Positions 41,568-51,966 of a stretch of DNA of 64,000 bases are shown in pieces (the first letter of the stretch is position 1; each line of letters starts with the position of its first letter). The position numbers and the translations under genes were made by a program. The stretch covers positions 558,001 through 622,000 of the forward strand of contig NZ_JACHHZ010000005.1 of the NCBI RefSeq assembly GCF_014202975.1. The letters run 5' to 3'. The stretch is from Povalibacter uvarum (GTDB lineage Bacteria; Pseudomonadota; Gammaproteobacteria; Steroidobacterales; Steroidobacteraceae). The notes beneath the pieces were generated by a model, which was not told where the DNA came from, did no database searches, and worked only from the letters and a program-made list of their open reading frames with translations.

Positions 41568-44500
41568 TTACGTTGCTGGCTTCAGCCGCCAGCCGTCGCG
41601 CGACACCAGCAGTACCGTGCCTTCGGGAATCAGTGTCGCGGCTGGTGCAGCTTCGTCGACCTGGTCGGCTGGCAGGCGCAGCGACGGGTCGAGTGTGCCG
41701 AACAGGGATACGTTGGGGTCGAAGGCGGCCCAGTCGACGTTGACGCGGGCGATCACGCCTGACGACAACGCCTGCTTGGCGGCTGCGAGACTGTCGCTGT
41801 TGACGGCGACGCGGCCATTACGCAACGGCACGATCGTTTCGTCGCCGCTCAGGATCGTCTCCGGCGAGAACGTGCTCGACATGTCGAAGAGCAGTACGCC
41901 GGCCGAGCCGGTGTAGCCCTTCAGCAGCAACGAGCCGCTCGGGCCCGAGTACGTGATGCTCGGTGTCGTGGTCTGGATGCCGTTCAGTGCCGGCACGATC
42001 AGGAAGACACTTTGCGGACCGCCGCCGCCCGCGGCTGCTATCGCGATCGGCGCATCGAGTGTGCCGATCTCACCGGTGGCGCCATTCAGACCGCCTGCCC
42101 GGATCTCGATCCCGGACGCCGTGAGGTTGTTGACGCCGGAGTTCGCTGACAGAGTGCTGTAAACGTTGCCCGAGCCCATCACGAGGGCGCGACCGTTCGA
42201 CGCATCGATCGCCGAGAGTCGCACGTCGCCGTTGTTGGCGACGTATGCGATGTTGCCTCCGCCTGAAACGGTCGTCGAGCCGGCCTGCATGTTGATGCTG
42301 CTGCCGATGAGCGTGATGTCGCTGCCATTGCTCGTGACGCCAGCGGTCTGAGTCAATGCGCCCGTCGTCACGAGGCTGATTTCGCCGGCGGCGCTCAGTG
42401 TGCCGAGTGTCAGGCTGCCGCCGTCATTGATGTAGATGCCGCCGCCGGTTGCCGTCGCCGTGAGGTTGTCGACTTCGATGTTGAGCGCCTGGTCCGGGCC
42501 GCCGATCGAACGCGCCGACATCGTTGCCTGTCCAGCGGTGAGACTGGTGTCCGTGCCGTCGGTAATGGCGCCGTTGTTGGCAGTGACCGTGACGGTGCCG
42601 CCGGCGGCGTTGATCGTGCCGAGCGAGACGTTGCCCGTGTCGCTCGTGATCGAAACCGAGCTGGCCGTGATGGTGCCGACATTCAGGTCGTTGACGGTGC
42701 GCAACACGACTGCGCCGCTGCCTGTGTCCAGGCCGGGGAGTGCAAGTGCGTTGCCCGAGGTCAGGTTCACCACGCCATTGTTGGATTCGATCGCGCCCGT
42801 CACCGTCAGCGAGCCGGTGCCGCCAGCGGCGAGATTCACTGCACCGCCCTGCGTGACGAGCGTCTGCACGCTCATGCTGCCGTTGCCGCCGGTGCGCCCG
42901 TCGACGGTGTTGCCCGTGCCGGAAGAGCGGGCTTCGGCGAGCGCAACGTCATCCTGCTCGGCGAAGTAAATGCCGCCGTTCGATGCAACGAGCGTCAGCG
43001 ACCCAGCCGCCGTATCAACGCGATTGTCCCCTGCACCGATGCGTGTACCACTGAGGCGCACGTTACTTGCGGTAACGCGCGTCGAGTCATTGCTGTCGTC
43101 CGTCAGCGCGCCCGCTGCATTGATGGAAACGTCAGTACCGGAAATGGCGTTGAGCTGCAGGTCGTCCGCTTCGTTGACGTAGACACCGCCTGTGCTCGTA
43201 GCGGTCAGCGATGCTACCTGCGTACCCAGTTCAGCGCCGGCCGCGCCGATCGAGCTGCCCGAGAGCGACAGCTGGTTGCCAGCGATGCGGGTCGCGCCGT
43301 CACCGGTGATGGCACCCGAAGCTGTGATCGCGATGTCGTTGCCGGCGCCGGCCGCAGTGATCGTTCCGAGCTGCACGTCGCCCTGTTCGCTGACGAAGAT
43401 GCCACCTGCCGTCGTGCTGGCGGAGAGCACAGCAACAGCAGTGTCTACTTCGTTGCCTGCCGCACCGATGCTTCCGCCGGAAAGCGTCAGCGTCTGCGCC
43501 GACACGCGGGTGCTGTTGTCGGAGTCGTCAGTCAGCGCACCATTCGCGCCGATCACGACAGTCTGGCCTGCGATGCTGCGCAATTGCAGCGCGTTGGCAG
43601 CCTGCAGATGGATCGCATCGGCGGTCGCGTTGACCGAACCGCCGCCGATGCTGAGTCGATTCGCCTGCTCACCGATGGCCGCCGCCGACAGCGACAGTGT
43701 CTGTGCGGTGAGATGCGTCGATGCGTCGTCGGTGTCCGTGATCGTGCCGCCGCCGAGCGCCGAGAGGGTCGCAGTGCTTCCGCTGCTTGCCGCGCCTGCG
43801 AGCACGATGTTGCCCGCTTGCGTCGCGGAGCCGGCAGTCAGCGTCAACGGTCCACCGGCCTGCAGGGTCGACGCGACGGTGATGTTGCCGCTGGCCGCTT
43901 CGACGTCGATGCCACCCGCGGTCGCTGCGCCGCTCACCTCGACGTCGCCGGCGTGCGAGAGGAAGACGGAGCCGGTGCCGGCCTGGACCGCGACGGCGGT
44001 GCCGTTCGTGTCGATGCGATTCGTTGCGCTGCCGATGCTGCCGGTGGCAGTCAGCGATACGTTGCCCGCGTTCACGCGTGTCACGCCGTTGGTGTCGCCG
44101 TCATCGGCAATGTTCGCGGCGGAGATCAGGACGTTGCCGCCTGCGCTGATCGTGCCGAGCGTCAGGTCGTTCGCATCGGCGATCGTGAGGTTGCCGATGC
44201 CGCCCAGATTCGCGTCGAGAAGGCCCGCGTCGGTGTTGAGCGTGACCGATCCGCCCTGGCCGCCCGACTCGAACACGAGCGTATCGGCGCTCAATGCGAA
44301 TGTACGGTCCACGCGAGTGATGTCGTTGCCGCCCCGCAGGTACAGCGTCGCGAGCGGGCCTGCGATCAGGTCGGCTTGCGCGCCGGGCATGCTGAGGGTG
44401 CCGTCGGAGCTGAAACCGACTTCCGAGAAGCCGGCGATGGCGGCATCGAACGCATCGAGCGACAGGTCGCCGCCGGACTGAATGAGCAGGCGGCCGTTGC

Positions 44501-47500
44501 CGCCCGAAGTGATCGAGGCTGGCGCCGCCGAGGGATTGCTGCCACTGGCGAGTGCGAGATTGATCTGGCCAGTCGTGCTGGTGACGTTGGCACTCAGCGT
44601 ACCGGTGCCGGGATTCACAGCGATAGCGGTGCCCTGTCGCGTACGCAGGTCGGTCACGGTACCGATCGTGTCTCGCGCCCGCAGCTCGATACCCGTATTG
44701 CTCGAGATCAGCGCCGCGGAGGCATCGCTGACGTCGTCGACGATCGAGCCGTTCGTCGCTTCGAGCCGGACGCTGCCGTTCGAAGAGACCTGCCGCAGGT
44801 TCATGGTGCCAGCGCCCTGGGTGATCGCGAGAGGACCCTGGCTCGAGGCATTGATGGAGCCGAACTCGTTCGCACCGCTGAGTGTGATGCCGCCGCTGGC
44901 AGCAAGATTCGCGGTGCCGCCGACGTAGAGATTGCCGGACTGGCTGACGGAGCCGCCCGAGCTCACGTTCAATGCGTTCGAAACGGCGAGCCCGCCGAAG
45001 TCGATGTTGCCCGCCGAGGCGACCGTGACGCTGCTCAGCGTGCCGTCCGCGCCGAAGCTGACGCTGTTGCCGAACGAATTGGCGCTGTCGGCGAGCGTCA
45101 CCGACTCGCCACCGGACGCAGTGAAGGCCGATGTGCCGCCGACGTTCAGGGCGCCGGATTGTCCGATGCCGCCGCCGAGCGATCGGACTGCGAGATTTCC
45201 TGTCACGTTGCTTGCCAGCAGATTCACAGGGCCGGAATCCGTGACGCTCACAGTCGCACCGCTGAGGGCGATGCCGGCGCGGAAATCATTCGACAGGTTA
45301 TTCAGTGTCAGGTCCTGGCCCGTGGCGCTGATCGTCGCATCGTCGGTGACCGTGAGGGCGCCTGTCTGGGTGACAGCGCCGCCAGCGGTGACATTGAGTG
45401 TCCCGGTATTGATCGTGTTCAGAGCGATCGCCGAGCCCGAGTTCAGCGTCGTCGCGCCCGTCGTAGTCAGCGTTCCGCTCTGAGTGATGCCGTTGACCGC
45501 AGTAACGTTGAGCGTCGTCGTATCGATCGTGTTCAGAGCGACCGAAGCACCGCTCAGCGTGATCGTGTCGCTGACGTCGAGCGCGCCGGATTGCGTGATC
45601 GCGCTGCCTGAGCTGACCGACAGGCTGTCGCTCAGCGTGCTCGCGAGCAGGTCGGTGGCGACTGAGTTCGTGATCGATGCGTTGGCTGCGGTGACTGCGA
45701 TGCCGCCCGACAGCGCATTGTTCGATCCGAGAGTCACGTCCTGCCCGGCTGCGGTGATCGTGGTCGTTCCCGCGACCGTGAGTGCATTGGTCTGCGTTAC
45801 CGCGCCGCCGGCGCTCACGGTCAGCGCTCCAGCGTTGCTCGTGTTCAGCGCGACGCCGGCACCCGAGTTCAGGGCCATCGTTCCGCCGGTCGTCACTGCA
45901 CCTGACTGAGTGATTGCTCCAGTGGAGTTCACAGTCAAGCTGTTGCCGACCGTCGCGCCTGCGAGCGTTGTGGCGAGAGTATTCGTCAGCGATGCATTCG
46001 CGGCGGTGACAGTGACGTTGCCGGTCAGTGCATTTGCGGACGAAAGAGTGACCGTCTGGCCTGCTGCATTGATCGCAGTGCTGCCCGTGACGGTGAGCAC
46101 GCCTGTCTGGGTAACGGTGCCGCCCGCATCGACACTCAATGAACCGGTGTTGATGGTGTTGAGCGCTACGCCAGCGTCGGAACCGAGAATCGTACTGCCC
46201 CCAACGACGTTGACGGTGCCGCTCTGTGTCAGCGCGCCGGTCGAATCGACCGACAGGCTCGTCGTGAGCGTGCTCGTGCCGAGGTTGGTTGCGCCGGTGT
46301 TCGCCAGCGATGCGGTCGCGGCAGTGAATCGGACTGGGCCGGAAAGCGCGTTGGCGGAATCGGTCAGCGTGACGTTTCGTCCCGACGCGATGAAAGTCGA
46401 CGTTCCGCCTGCGCTCAGCGAGTCAGACTGCGTGATGTCGCCGCCCGTGGAAGTTACTGTGAGGTCGCCAGTGACATCGATCTGCTGGAGCTGGATCGCC
46501 GTGGTGTCCGTGACTGCGACGCTTTGCAGCGTGCCGCTGCCTGCCGAGAAGTCGACGGTGCCGCCGAAGGTGTTGTTTCGGTTGACCGAGATCGAGCGTG
46601 CATTGCCCGCAGTGAAATCCGCGGCGCCCGTGGCATTGATTGCGCCGCCGGTCTGATCGATGTTGGTGCTCGCGGTGACTGTCAGTGCGCCGGTCGACAG
46701 ATTGTTTCCGAGCGTGACGCTGTTGCCGGACGAAGTCAGTGTGGTGCTGCCAGCAGAGACGATGCCGGTCTGGGAGAGCGCTCCGGAGGAAGTGACGTTC
46801 AGCGCGTTCGTCACATTGCTCGCGCGCAGTTCCGTGGCGCCCGAGTTGGTTATCTGGGCGTCCGAGGCGGTCACGCCGATACCGCCGCTGAACGAGTTGG
46901 CTTCCGTCAGAATGATGTTCTGAGTGCCGGCGCCGGCGCTCAGCGTCGTTGCACCGGAAGCTGAGATTGCATCGGACTGTGTGATCGCCCCGTTCGCATT
47001 CACATTGAATGTGCCCGTGACCGTGGTGGCGCGCAGCTCGACTGGGCCGCTCGTGGTGAGCTGGACCGCGCCGCTGTCGAAGCCGACACCACCGCTCAAC
47101 GCGTTGTTCTGGCCCAGCGTGACCGTCTGTCCGGTCGCATTGAACTGCGTGACGCCGGTGACGTTCAGCGCGCCGGTTTGCGTCACAGCACCGCCGGCAT
47201 TCGCCGTCAGTGAGCTTGCAGTAAGCGCGCCGAGTTCGAGAGTGCCGGCTGACGTCAGCGTCGTTGCTGCGGCGGTCACTACTCCGGCCTGCTCGATGGT
47301 TGCGGCCTGCACGTTGAGGCTGCCCGTCACGTCCAGTGCCTGCAGCTCGAATGCCGTCGAATCGCGAACCGCAACGTTCTGGAGCTGACCCGAGCTCGCG
47401 GCGAACGTCACCGTGTCGCCGAAATCGTTCCCGGACTGATTGACGCTGATGGAGCGCGCGTTGCCGGCCGTGAAACTGGCGGCTCCGGAAGCGTCGATGG

Positions 47501-49847
47501 CGGTTCCGACGTTCTGGTTGATATCCGTCGCGGCCGTGACCGTCAGTGCGCCCGTCGTGACGTCTTCGCCGAAGATGACTTGAGCGCCGGAGGTCAGCGT
47601 GAGGGACCCTGTGTCGACGACGCCCGTCTGGACCAGCGTTCCCGAGCTGTTGACGCTCAGCCCGTTCGTGACGGTGCTCGCGCGCAGCACCGTCGTTCCG
47701 GTGTTCGCGATCGATGCGCTGGCAGCGTCGACCCCGATCCCGCCGCTCATCGCGTTGGACCCCGTGAGCGTGACGTTCTGGCCGCTGGCGTTGACTTGTG
47801 TGAGGCCCGTGACCGTCAATCCGCCCGACTGCGTGACCGCGCCGGCGGAGTTCACCGTCAACGTCGCGGCATTCAGCGTATTGAGCGCGGTGGCGCCGCT
47901 CGTCGATGTCAGTGTCACGTCGCCTGTTGTGGCATTGACCGTGCCCGATTGCGTTATGGCGCTTGCAGTGATGTCGAGATCGCCAGTGACGGTAAGTGCC
48001 TGCAGCGTGAGCGCGCTCGCATCGCGCAATGCGACGTTGAGCAGCGTGCCGCCGCCGCTTGCCGCCAGATCGACGGTGTTGCCGAAATTGTTGCCGACCC
48101 GGGCGACCTCGATCGAGCCTCCATTGGCTGCGGTGAAGGTGGTGGCGCCCGTGGCGGAAACCGTGCCGCCCGTCTGTGTGATGTTGCCGCCCGAAGTGAC
48201 GGAGAGCGTGCCCGTCGAGCTCAGCGTGTTGTTGAGAACGACGTTGTTGTTCGAGCTGAGTGTGACTGAGCCCGCGGACACTGCTCCGGACTGGGTGAGC
48301 TGACCCCCGGTTGAGTTGACCGTCAGGCCGGCGCTCAGGTTCGTTGTGCCGAGCGTCGTCGTGGCCGCATTCGTCAGCGATGCGCTCACGCCGGAGAAGC
48401 CGACACTCCCGGTGAGAGTGTTGTTCAAATTCAGGGTGGTCGACGCGCCGGTGAACGTGATATTGCCCGCCGCCGTGATTGCATTCGATTGGGTGATCAC
48501 GCCCGCTGAGTTGACCGACACGGTCTGTCCAGCCGCCGTTCGAAGATTGCCGCTGAGCGTGGTGTCGTTGCCCTCACGGATCGTGATCCCCGCGTCTGTA
48601 TTCGCGGTGTCGCTGGTATTGCGGACCGACGCGCCGATCGAGGCGAAGCTGTTGGTGTTCGTGCCGAGCGTGATGGACGCGCCGCCGTCGTTGAGCGTCG
48701 TAAAGCTGGCCGCGCCAGCCGTGATGCCGCTGCTGTTCTGAGAGATCGTTCCGCCCGCGGTGGCGTTCAGCGTTCCCGCCGTCGTTGCGCCGAAAACGAT
48801 CGTGCCCGCTGCGTTGAGCGTCGTCGTGCCGTCGGCCGCGAGCGTGCCCGCCGCGTTGATACCCTGGGCGGAGTCGACCTGCAGAGTGCCGGTGGTCGCG
48901 CCGGCGACATCGACGACCGTTGCTGCTCCCAGGTTGACGGAGCGCCCGTCGATAACAACGCTGCCGGCTGCATTGCCGCCGCTGCCCGAGACGTTCAGCG
49001 TGCCGGTGTTGGCGACCGCGCCTCCATTGCCGACCAGCCGGATCGTGCCGCCGTCGGTGCTGATGCCCGTCGCGATGATCGTGCCGCCGTTGTTCACGGC
49101 ATTGGCAACGATGCTGGTGGCCTGGCGCGACGTGAGCAGAACCTGCCCGCCTTCGGCCTGGAGCGTGCCTGTGTTGTTCACGAGCGCACTTGCGCCGCTC
49201 GTGTCGGTTGCGAGCGCGGTATCGACCTGGAAGTTGATCAGGCCGCCGGCGTCGAACGAAACCGTTGCCGCACGACCGGCACCGAGCGAGATCGAGCCGA
49301 GGTTGGCCAGGATCATTCCGTTGTTCAGTACCGACCCGCCGAACAGGGCTACCGAACCCGCGGTGATATTGCCCGCGTTGGAAATCTCCCCCCGCTGATT
49401 CGCCGCATCGAACGTGTAGATGCCGCTGACCGCATCGGCGGTATCGAGATCGAGCGAGGTGGCAACCAGGGAGCCGACGTTCACGGTCGCGGTCGAGCCG
49501 AAGATGATCCCGTTCGCGTTCATGAGGAAGATGCGGCCGTTCGCCGTGATGCTGCCCATGATCGAGCTCGGATCCGCGTCCAGGATCCGGTTCAGTGCCA
49601 CAGCCGTCGAGGAGGGCTGCACGAACACGACGCTGTCGTTGCCGTCGAGATCGAACGAATCCCAGCTGATGCTGACGCTGTTCGACGTCTGGGTGACGGT
49701 CGTGTCGTTCGCGTTGGGCTGGTTGATCGTGGCGGACCCGGCCGTTACGTTGCCGTTCTGGGGCGAAGCCTGGGCCGAGGCCGCTGCGAACGACAACACT
49801 GCCGAAATGGCGGCGGCGAGATAACGTGAGCGCTTGTTCGTGTTCAT
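41568..49847 (-). CDS. Two-partner secretion exoprotein (TpsA), filamentous haemagglutinin N-terminal domain
   Basis: A 2759-residue secreted protein. The signal peptide (MNTNKRSRYLAAAISAVLSF, cleavage near AQASP) is followed by the TPS secretion domain, about residues 30-150: GNVTAGSATI, VFVQPSSTAVALNRI and the motif LMNANGIIFG, where NANGI replaces the usual NPNGI. The rest is a long beta-helix-like array of glycine-, threonine- and asparagine-rich repeats. It lies 17 bp after its transporter gene. The function on the cell surface (adhesion, biofilm or toxin) is open; no distinct toxin domain is seen at the C-terminus (RVNVDWAAFDPNVSLFG..). Confidence 0.93.
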   Translation of the reverse strand: MNTNKRSRYLAAAISAVLSFAAASAQASPQNGNVTAGSATINQPNANDTTVTQTSNSVSISWDSFDLDGNDSVVFVQPSSTAVALNRILDADPSSIMGSITANGRIFLMNANGIIFGSTATVNVGSLVATSLDLDTADAVSGIYTFDAANQRGEISNAGNITAGSVALFGGSVLNNGMILANLGSISLGAGRAATVSFDAGGLINFQVDTALATDTSGASALVNNTGTLQAEGGQVLLTSRQATSIVANAVNNGGTIIATGISTDGGTIRLVGNGGAVANTGTLNVSGSGGNAAGSVVIDGRSVNLGAATVVDVAGATTGTLQVDSAQGINAAGTLAADGTTTLNAAGTIVFGATTAGTLNATAGGTISQNSSGITAGAASFTTLNDGGASITLGTNTNSFASIGASVRNTSDTANTDAGITIREGNDTTLSGNLRTAAGQTVSVNSAGVITQSNAITAAGNITFTGASTTLNLNNTLTGSVGFSGVSASLTNAATTTLGTTNLSAGLTVNSTGGQLTQSGAVSAGSVTLSSNNNVVLNNTLSSTGTLSVTSGGNITQTGGTVSATGATTFTAANGGSIEVARVGNNFGNTVDLAASGGGTLLNVALRDASALTLQALTVTGDLDITASAITQSGTVNATTGDVTLTSTSGATALNTLNAATLTVNSAGAVTQSGGLTVTGLTQVNASGQNVTLTGSNAMSGGIGVDAASASIANTGTTVLRASTVTNGLSVNSSGTLVQTGVVDTGSLTLTSGAQVIFGEDVTTGALTVTAATDINQNVGTAIDASGAASFTAGNARSISVNQSGNDFGDTVTFAASSGQLQNVAVRDSTAFELQALDVTGSLNVQAATIEQAGVVTAAATTLTSAGTLELGALTASSLTANAGGAVTQTGALNVTGVTQFNATGQTVTLGQNNALSGGVGFDSGAVQLTTSGPVELRATTVTGTFNVNANGAITQSDAISASGATTLSAGAGTQNIILTEANSFSGGIGVTASDAQITNSGATELRASNVTNALNVTSSGALSQTGIVSAGSTTLTSSGNSVTLGNNLSTGALTVTASTNIDQTGGAINATGAADFTAGNARSISVNRNNTFGGTVDFSAGSGTLQSVAVTDTTAIQLQQIDVTGDLTVTSTGGDITQSDSLSAGGTSTFIASGRNVTLTDSANALSGPVRFTAATASLANTGATNLGTSTLTTSLSVDSTGALTQSGTVNVVGGSTILGSDAGVALNTINTGSLSVDAGGTVTQTGVLTVTGSTAINAAGQTVTLSSANALTGNVTVTAANASLTNTLATTLAGATVGNSLTVNSTGAITQSGAVTTGGTMALNSGAGVALNTSNAGALTVSAGGAVTQTNALTVAGTTTITAAGQDVTLGSNNALSGGIAVTAANASITNSVATDLLASTLSDSLSVSSGSAITQSGALDVSDTITLSGASVALNTIDTTTLNVTAVNGITQSGTLTTTGATTLNSGSAIALNTINTGTLNVTAGGAVTQTGALTVTDDATISATGQDLTLNNLSNDFRAGIALSGATVSVTDSGPVNLLASNVTGNLAVRSLGGGIGQSGALNVGGTSAFTASGGESVTLADSANSFGNSVSFGADGTLSSVTVASAGNIDFGGLAVSNALNVSSGGSVSQSGNLYVGGTANLAASGGITLSGANEFGSINASSQGPLAITQGAGTMNLRQVSSNGSVRLEATNGSIVDDVSDASAALISSNTGIELRARDTIGTVTDLRTRQGTAIAVNPGTGTLSANVTSTTGQINLALASGSNPSAAPASITSGGNGRLLIQSGGDLSLDAFDAAIAGFSEVGFSSDGTLSMPGAQADLIAGPLATLYLRGGNDITRVDRTFALSADTLVFESGGQGGSVTLNTDAGLLDANLGGIGNLTIADANDLTLGTISAGGNVLISAANIADDGDTNGVTRVNAGNVSLTATGSIGSATNRIDTNGTAVAVQAGTGSVFLSHAGDVEVSGAATAGGIDVEAASGNITVASTLQAGGPLTLTAGSATQAGNIVLAGAASSGSTATLSALGGGTITDTDDASTHLTAQTLSLSAAAIGEQANRLSIGGGSVNATADAIHLQAANALQLRSIAGQTVVIGANGALTDDSDNSTRVSAQTLTLSGGSIGAAGNEVDTAVAVLSASTTAGGIFVSEQGDVQLGTITAAGAGNDIAITASGAITGDGATRIAGNQLSLSGSSIGAAGAELGTQVASLTATSTGGVYVNEADDLQLNAISGTDVSINAAGALTDDSNDSTRVTASNVRLSGTRIGAGDNRVDTAAGSLTLVASNGGIYFAEQDDVALAEARSSGTGNTVDGRTGGNGSMSVQTLVTQGGAVNLAAGGTGSLTVTGAIESNNGVVNLTSGNALALPGLDTGSGAVVLRTVNDLNVGTITASSVSITSDTGNVSLGTINAAGGTVTVTANNGAITDGTDTSLTAGQATMSARSIGGPDQALNIEVDNLTATATGGGIYINDGGSLTLGTLSAAGEISLVTTGALTQTAGVTSNGSDITLIGSSINMQAGSTTVSGGGNIAYVANNGDVRLSAIDASNGRALVMGSGNVYSTLSANSGVNNLTASGIEIRAGGLNGATGEIGTLDAPIAIAAAGGGGPQSVFLIVPALNGIQTTTPSITYSGPSGSLLLKGYTGSAGVLLFDMSSTFSPETILSGDETIVPLRNGRVAVNSDSLAAAKQALSSGVIARVNVDWAAFDPNVSLFGTLDPSLRLPADQVDEAAPAATLIPEGTVLLVSRDGWRLKPAT
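43800..48600. repeat. Degenerate tandem modules inside tpsA
   Basis: The coding sequence repeats a unit of roughly 70-130 codons built on the pattern 'AxTQSGxLxVxGxTxxNAxGQxVTL..NALSGGIxVxAAxAxITN'. The NALSGG-like core recurs at least seven times (for example SNAMSGGIGV, NNALSGGVGF, ANSFSGGIGV, NNALSGGIAV). The boundaries given are approximate. Confidence 0.75.
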
Positions 49848-49864
49848 GCGTTGTCCCTGCGTCC

Positions 49865-51637
49865 TTACAGCGTGAATCCGAAGCGGAAGAAGTACTGCGG
49901 ATCGCGTTCGTTGCTCGGCTCCTGCTCGCTGAGCGGCGTAGCGACGTCGATGCGCGCGAAATAGCGGTTCGGCAGGTTGAGCTGCAGTGATCCGCCCCAT
50001 CCATAGAGATCGAAATCGTCGTCCTCGCCCGGCAGCGCGAGATTCAGCCGGCCCGTGGCGTAATCAGCGAAGAGGGAGACCTGCAGGATCTGGCCCCACG
50101 TCTTGCCGCCGAATGCCGGCCGCGAAGCGAAGCCGGGCGCGTTGATGATCCATTCGAGCGACGCGAAGCCCGCGGTGTCGGCGAGGAACTCCGCGGTCGG
50201 ATAGGCGCGCACGGTGTCCGGGCCGCCGATGGAGAATTGCTCGAGCGAGACGAGGATGTCGTCGGAGTACTGGCCGGAGAGCCGGACGAGCAGGGCGTTG
50301 TTCTGCGTGATGCGCTGGTAACGCTGAACCTGTCCCGTGATCTTGTCGAAAGCGCCGCTGGCGTCGAGCCGGCTGGCCTTCACGCCGGGTTGTTCATCGT
50401 AGTCGGCAAGCGAGCCGAGCAGGTCGCTGAAGCCGTGGCTGTAGTTGAACGAAAGCTGCGTGATGCCGCGCGAGCGCAGGCCGATCTGGCTGAACCGGAA
50501 ACCGAGTCCGCCGACGGAGAGCACATCGTTCGCAGTGATGGCGCCCTGCTGTTCGAACTCCGCGTCCTTGTGCGCGAAGGATGCGAGCGCCGCGGCGTCG
50601 GTAAGACGCGTCTTCACGAGATTGCGTGTGTACGATACCTGCGCGATGTCGGTCGTGCCTTTGATGCCGAGCTGGCGCAGGAGCTTTCCGACTTCGAACA
50701 GATTGTGCGAGTAGCTCGCCTGCAGCTCGTTTCTCGGGCCGAAGAGCGGCGTGACGTAGTCGATGCCGCCGTACATGCCCTTCGAGTCGCTGTCGTCCGG
50801 ATCGAAGGCGTAGAGCCCGTACACGTTGAGCTTGTCCGCCTGGCCGAGCGGATCGTTGATCGTGAGGCCGAGATTCGCGCGGTATTCGCCGCTGTATTGC
50901 GATCCCTGGTTGTCGATCGTCGTGTCGAGCGTGAAGCGTTCTTCGCGCTGCGTCTTGATGAGCAGGTCCGTCGTTCCGATGCGATCGCCCGCCTGGAACA
51001 TGCCGAACGCGGAGAGACCGGGATAGTCGGCGAGATAGAGCAGGGCGCTTTCGATGTCATCCTTGCGCACGGGCCGCTGCAGCAGGTTCTTGAACGGCCG
51101 CGCGAGCGTATTCGGCGAGTACATCGACTGGCCTTCGAAGTGCACGTCGTTCAGCGATCCTTCGAGCAGCAGGACGTTCACGACGCCGCCGTGGATCTCC
51201 TGAGCCGGGATCACCGCCTGCGCGAGGATCAGGCCGTGTGCGCGATAACGCTCGGCGACCTTGCCTGCAATCTCATGAAGCTGATTGACCGTGTAGCCTT
51301 CAGCGGGCTGTTCGGCGATTGCCGTCGTGAGAACGGAATCGACCTCGTGCCGGGGTACATCGGGCTGCGTTGCCGCACCGACGAGCTCGAAGCGGGAAAC
51401 GCGCACGCGCGGGCCTTCGTCGATACCCAGCGGCCGATCCGGAACGCGCGGCACCATGAAAGGCGTGAACGCGGCGTCATTCGGAAGCTCCTGGGGCGGC
51501 CGGGGCTGCAGTCCGCCGGGTGTTGCCGCTGGCGGAAGGGGCTGCTGCTGAGCCCAACAGGTCGAAACGGTCAGAAAGACGAACAGCAGGGTTCTGCACA
51601 CGGCTGTCACAGCCGAGTGGGCGGTTGCGGCGCTCAC
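49865..51637 (-). CDS. Two-partner secretion outer-membrane transporter (TpsB, ShlB/FhaC family)
   Basis: A 590-residue outer-membrane protein of the Omp85/TpsB type. Signal peptide cleavage is expected near CWAQQQ. Residues about 75-230 hold two POTRA domains (RVSRFELVGAA, HGGVVNVLLLEGSLNDVHFE). The beta-barrel follows and contains the motif 6 loop GPDTVRAYPTAEF (VRGY variant VRAY). It ends on FRFGFTL. It exports the adjacent tpsA product. The GTG start has GGGAG ahead. The barrel sequence after VRAY (GLF-like elements) is complete. Confidence 0.93.
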   Translation of the reverse strand: MSAATAHSAVTAVCRTLLFVFLTVSTCWAQQQPLPPAATPGGLQPRPPQELPNDAAFTPFMVPRVPDRPLGIDEGPRVRVSRFELVGAATQPDVPRHEVDSVLTTAIAEQPAEGYTVNQLHEIAGKVAERYRAHGLILAQAVIPAQEIHGGVVNVLLLEGSLNDVHFEGQSMYSPNTLARPFKNLLQRPVRKDDIESALLYLADYPGLSAFGMFQAGDRIGTTDLLIKTQREERFTLDTTIDNQGSQYSGEYRANLGLTINDPLGQADKLNVYGLYAFDPDDSDSKGMYGGIDYVTPLFGPRNELQASYSHNLFEVGKLLRQLGIKGTTDIAQVSYTRNLVKTRLTDAAALASFAHKDAEFEQQGAITANDVLSVGGLGFRFSQIGLRSRGITQLSFNYSHGFSDLLGSLADYDEQPGVKASRLDASGAFDKITGQVQRYQRITQNNALLVRLSGQYSDDILVSLEQFSIGGPDTVRAYPTAEFLADTAGFASLEWIINAPGFASRPAFGGKTWGQILQVSLFADYATGRLNLALPGEDDDFDLYGWGGSLQLNLPNRYFARIDVATPLSEQEPSNERDPQYFFRFGFTL

Positions 51638-51966
51638 CAGTGTTGCTCCCTCATGCCCCTGATCTGCGAGGCTCTGTGCTGAGACAGGAATGGTTGTTTT
51701 CCGCGAGGCTACGGCCCGATTTCACGGAATGCAATCGAACGTCTTTGAGCTTCGCACTGATGCCCCGCTCGTGCGGCGACGTATCTCACAAGACGGGGTT
51801 TCGCCCGATTGGCGGGTAGGTCGATGGGCGTAGGACCTGGGTCCAGGACCGGAGAAGATTTTCCACGGGGTACACGGGGAACCACGGGGTCGGAATCTTC
51901 ATGAGAAATTATTCTTCCCCGTGGCTCCCCTGCTCCCCGCGGAAAATCCTTCTCTGAAATCTTCTC
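51638..51966. other. Gene-free stretch between tpsB and the kinase gene
   Basis: 51638-51840 shows no gene or recognisable promoter to me. 51853-51958 is a family C inverted repeat. Open frames across it are short and lack protein-like composition. Confidence 0.6.
51853..51958. repeat. Family C inverted repeat
   Basis: Left arm GAGAAGATTTTCCACGGGGT (from 51852) continuing ACACGGGGAACCACGGGG, right arm TTCCCCGTGGCTCCCCTGCT continuing to GGAAAATCCTTCTC. Same layout as 21151-21313, shorter spacer. It ends 8 bases before the kinase stop codon. Confidence 0.85.

Noticed and set aside
43192-45611. Long open frames on the plus strand across tpsA (up to about 675 codons).
   Set aside because: They are antisense to the exoprotein's repeats and have biased composition (Pro/Val/Ala or Arg/Asp runs) without any domain; the minus-strand frame has a signal peptide and a TPS domain.
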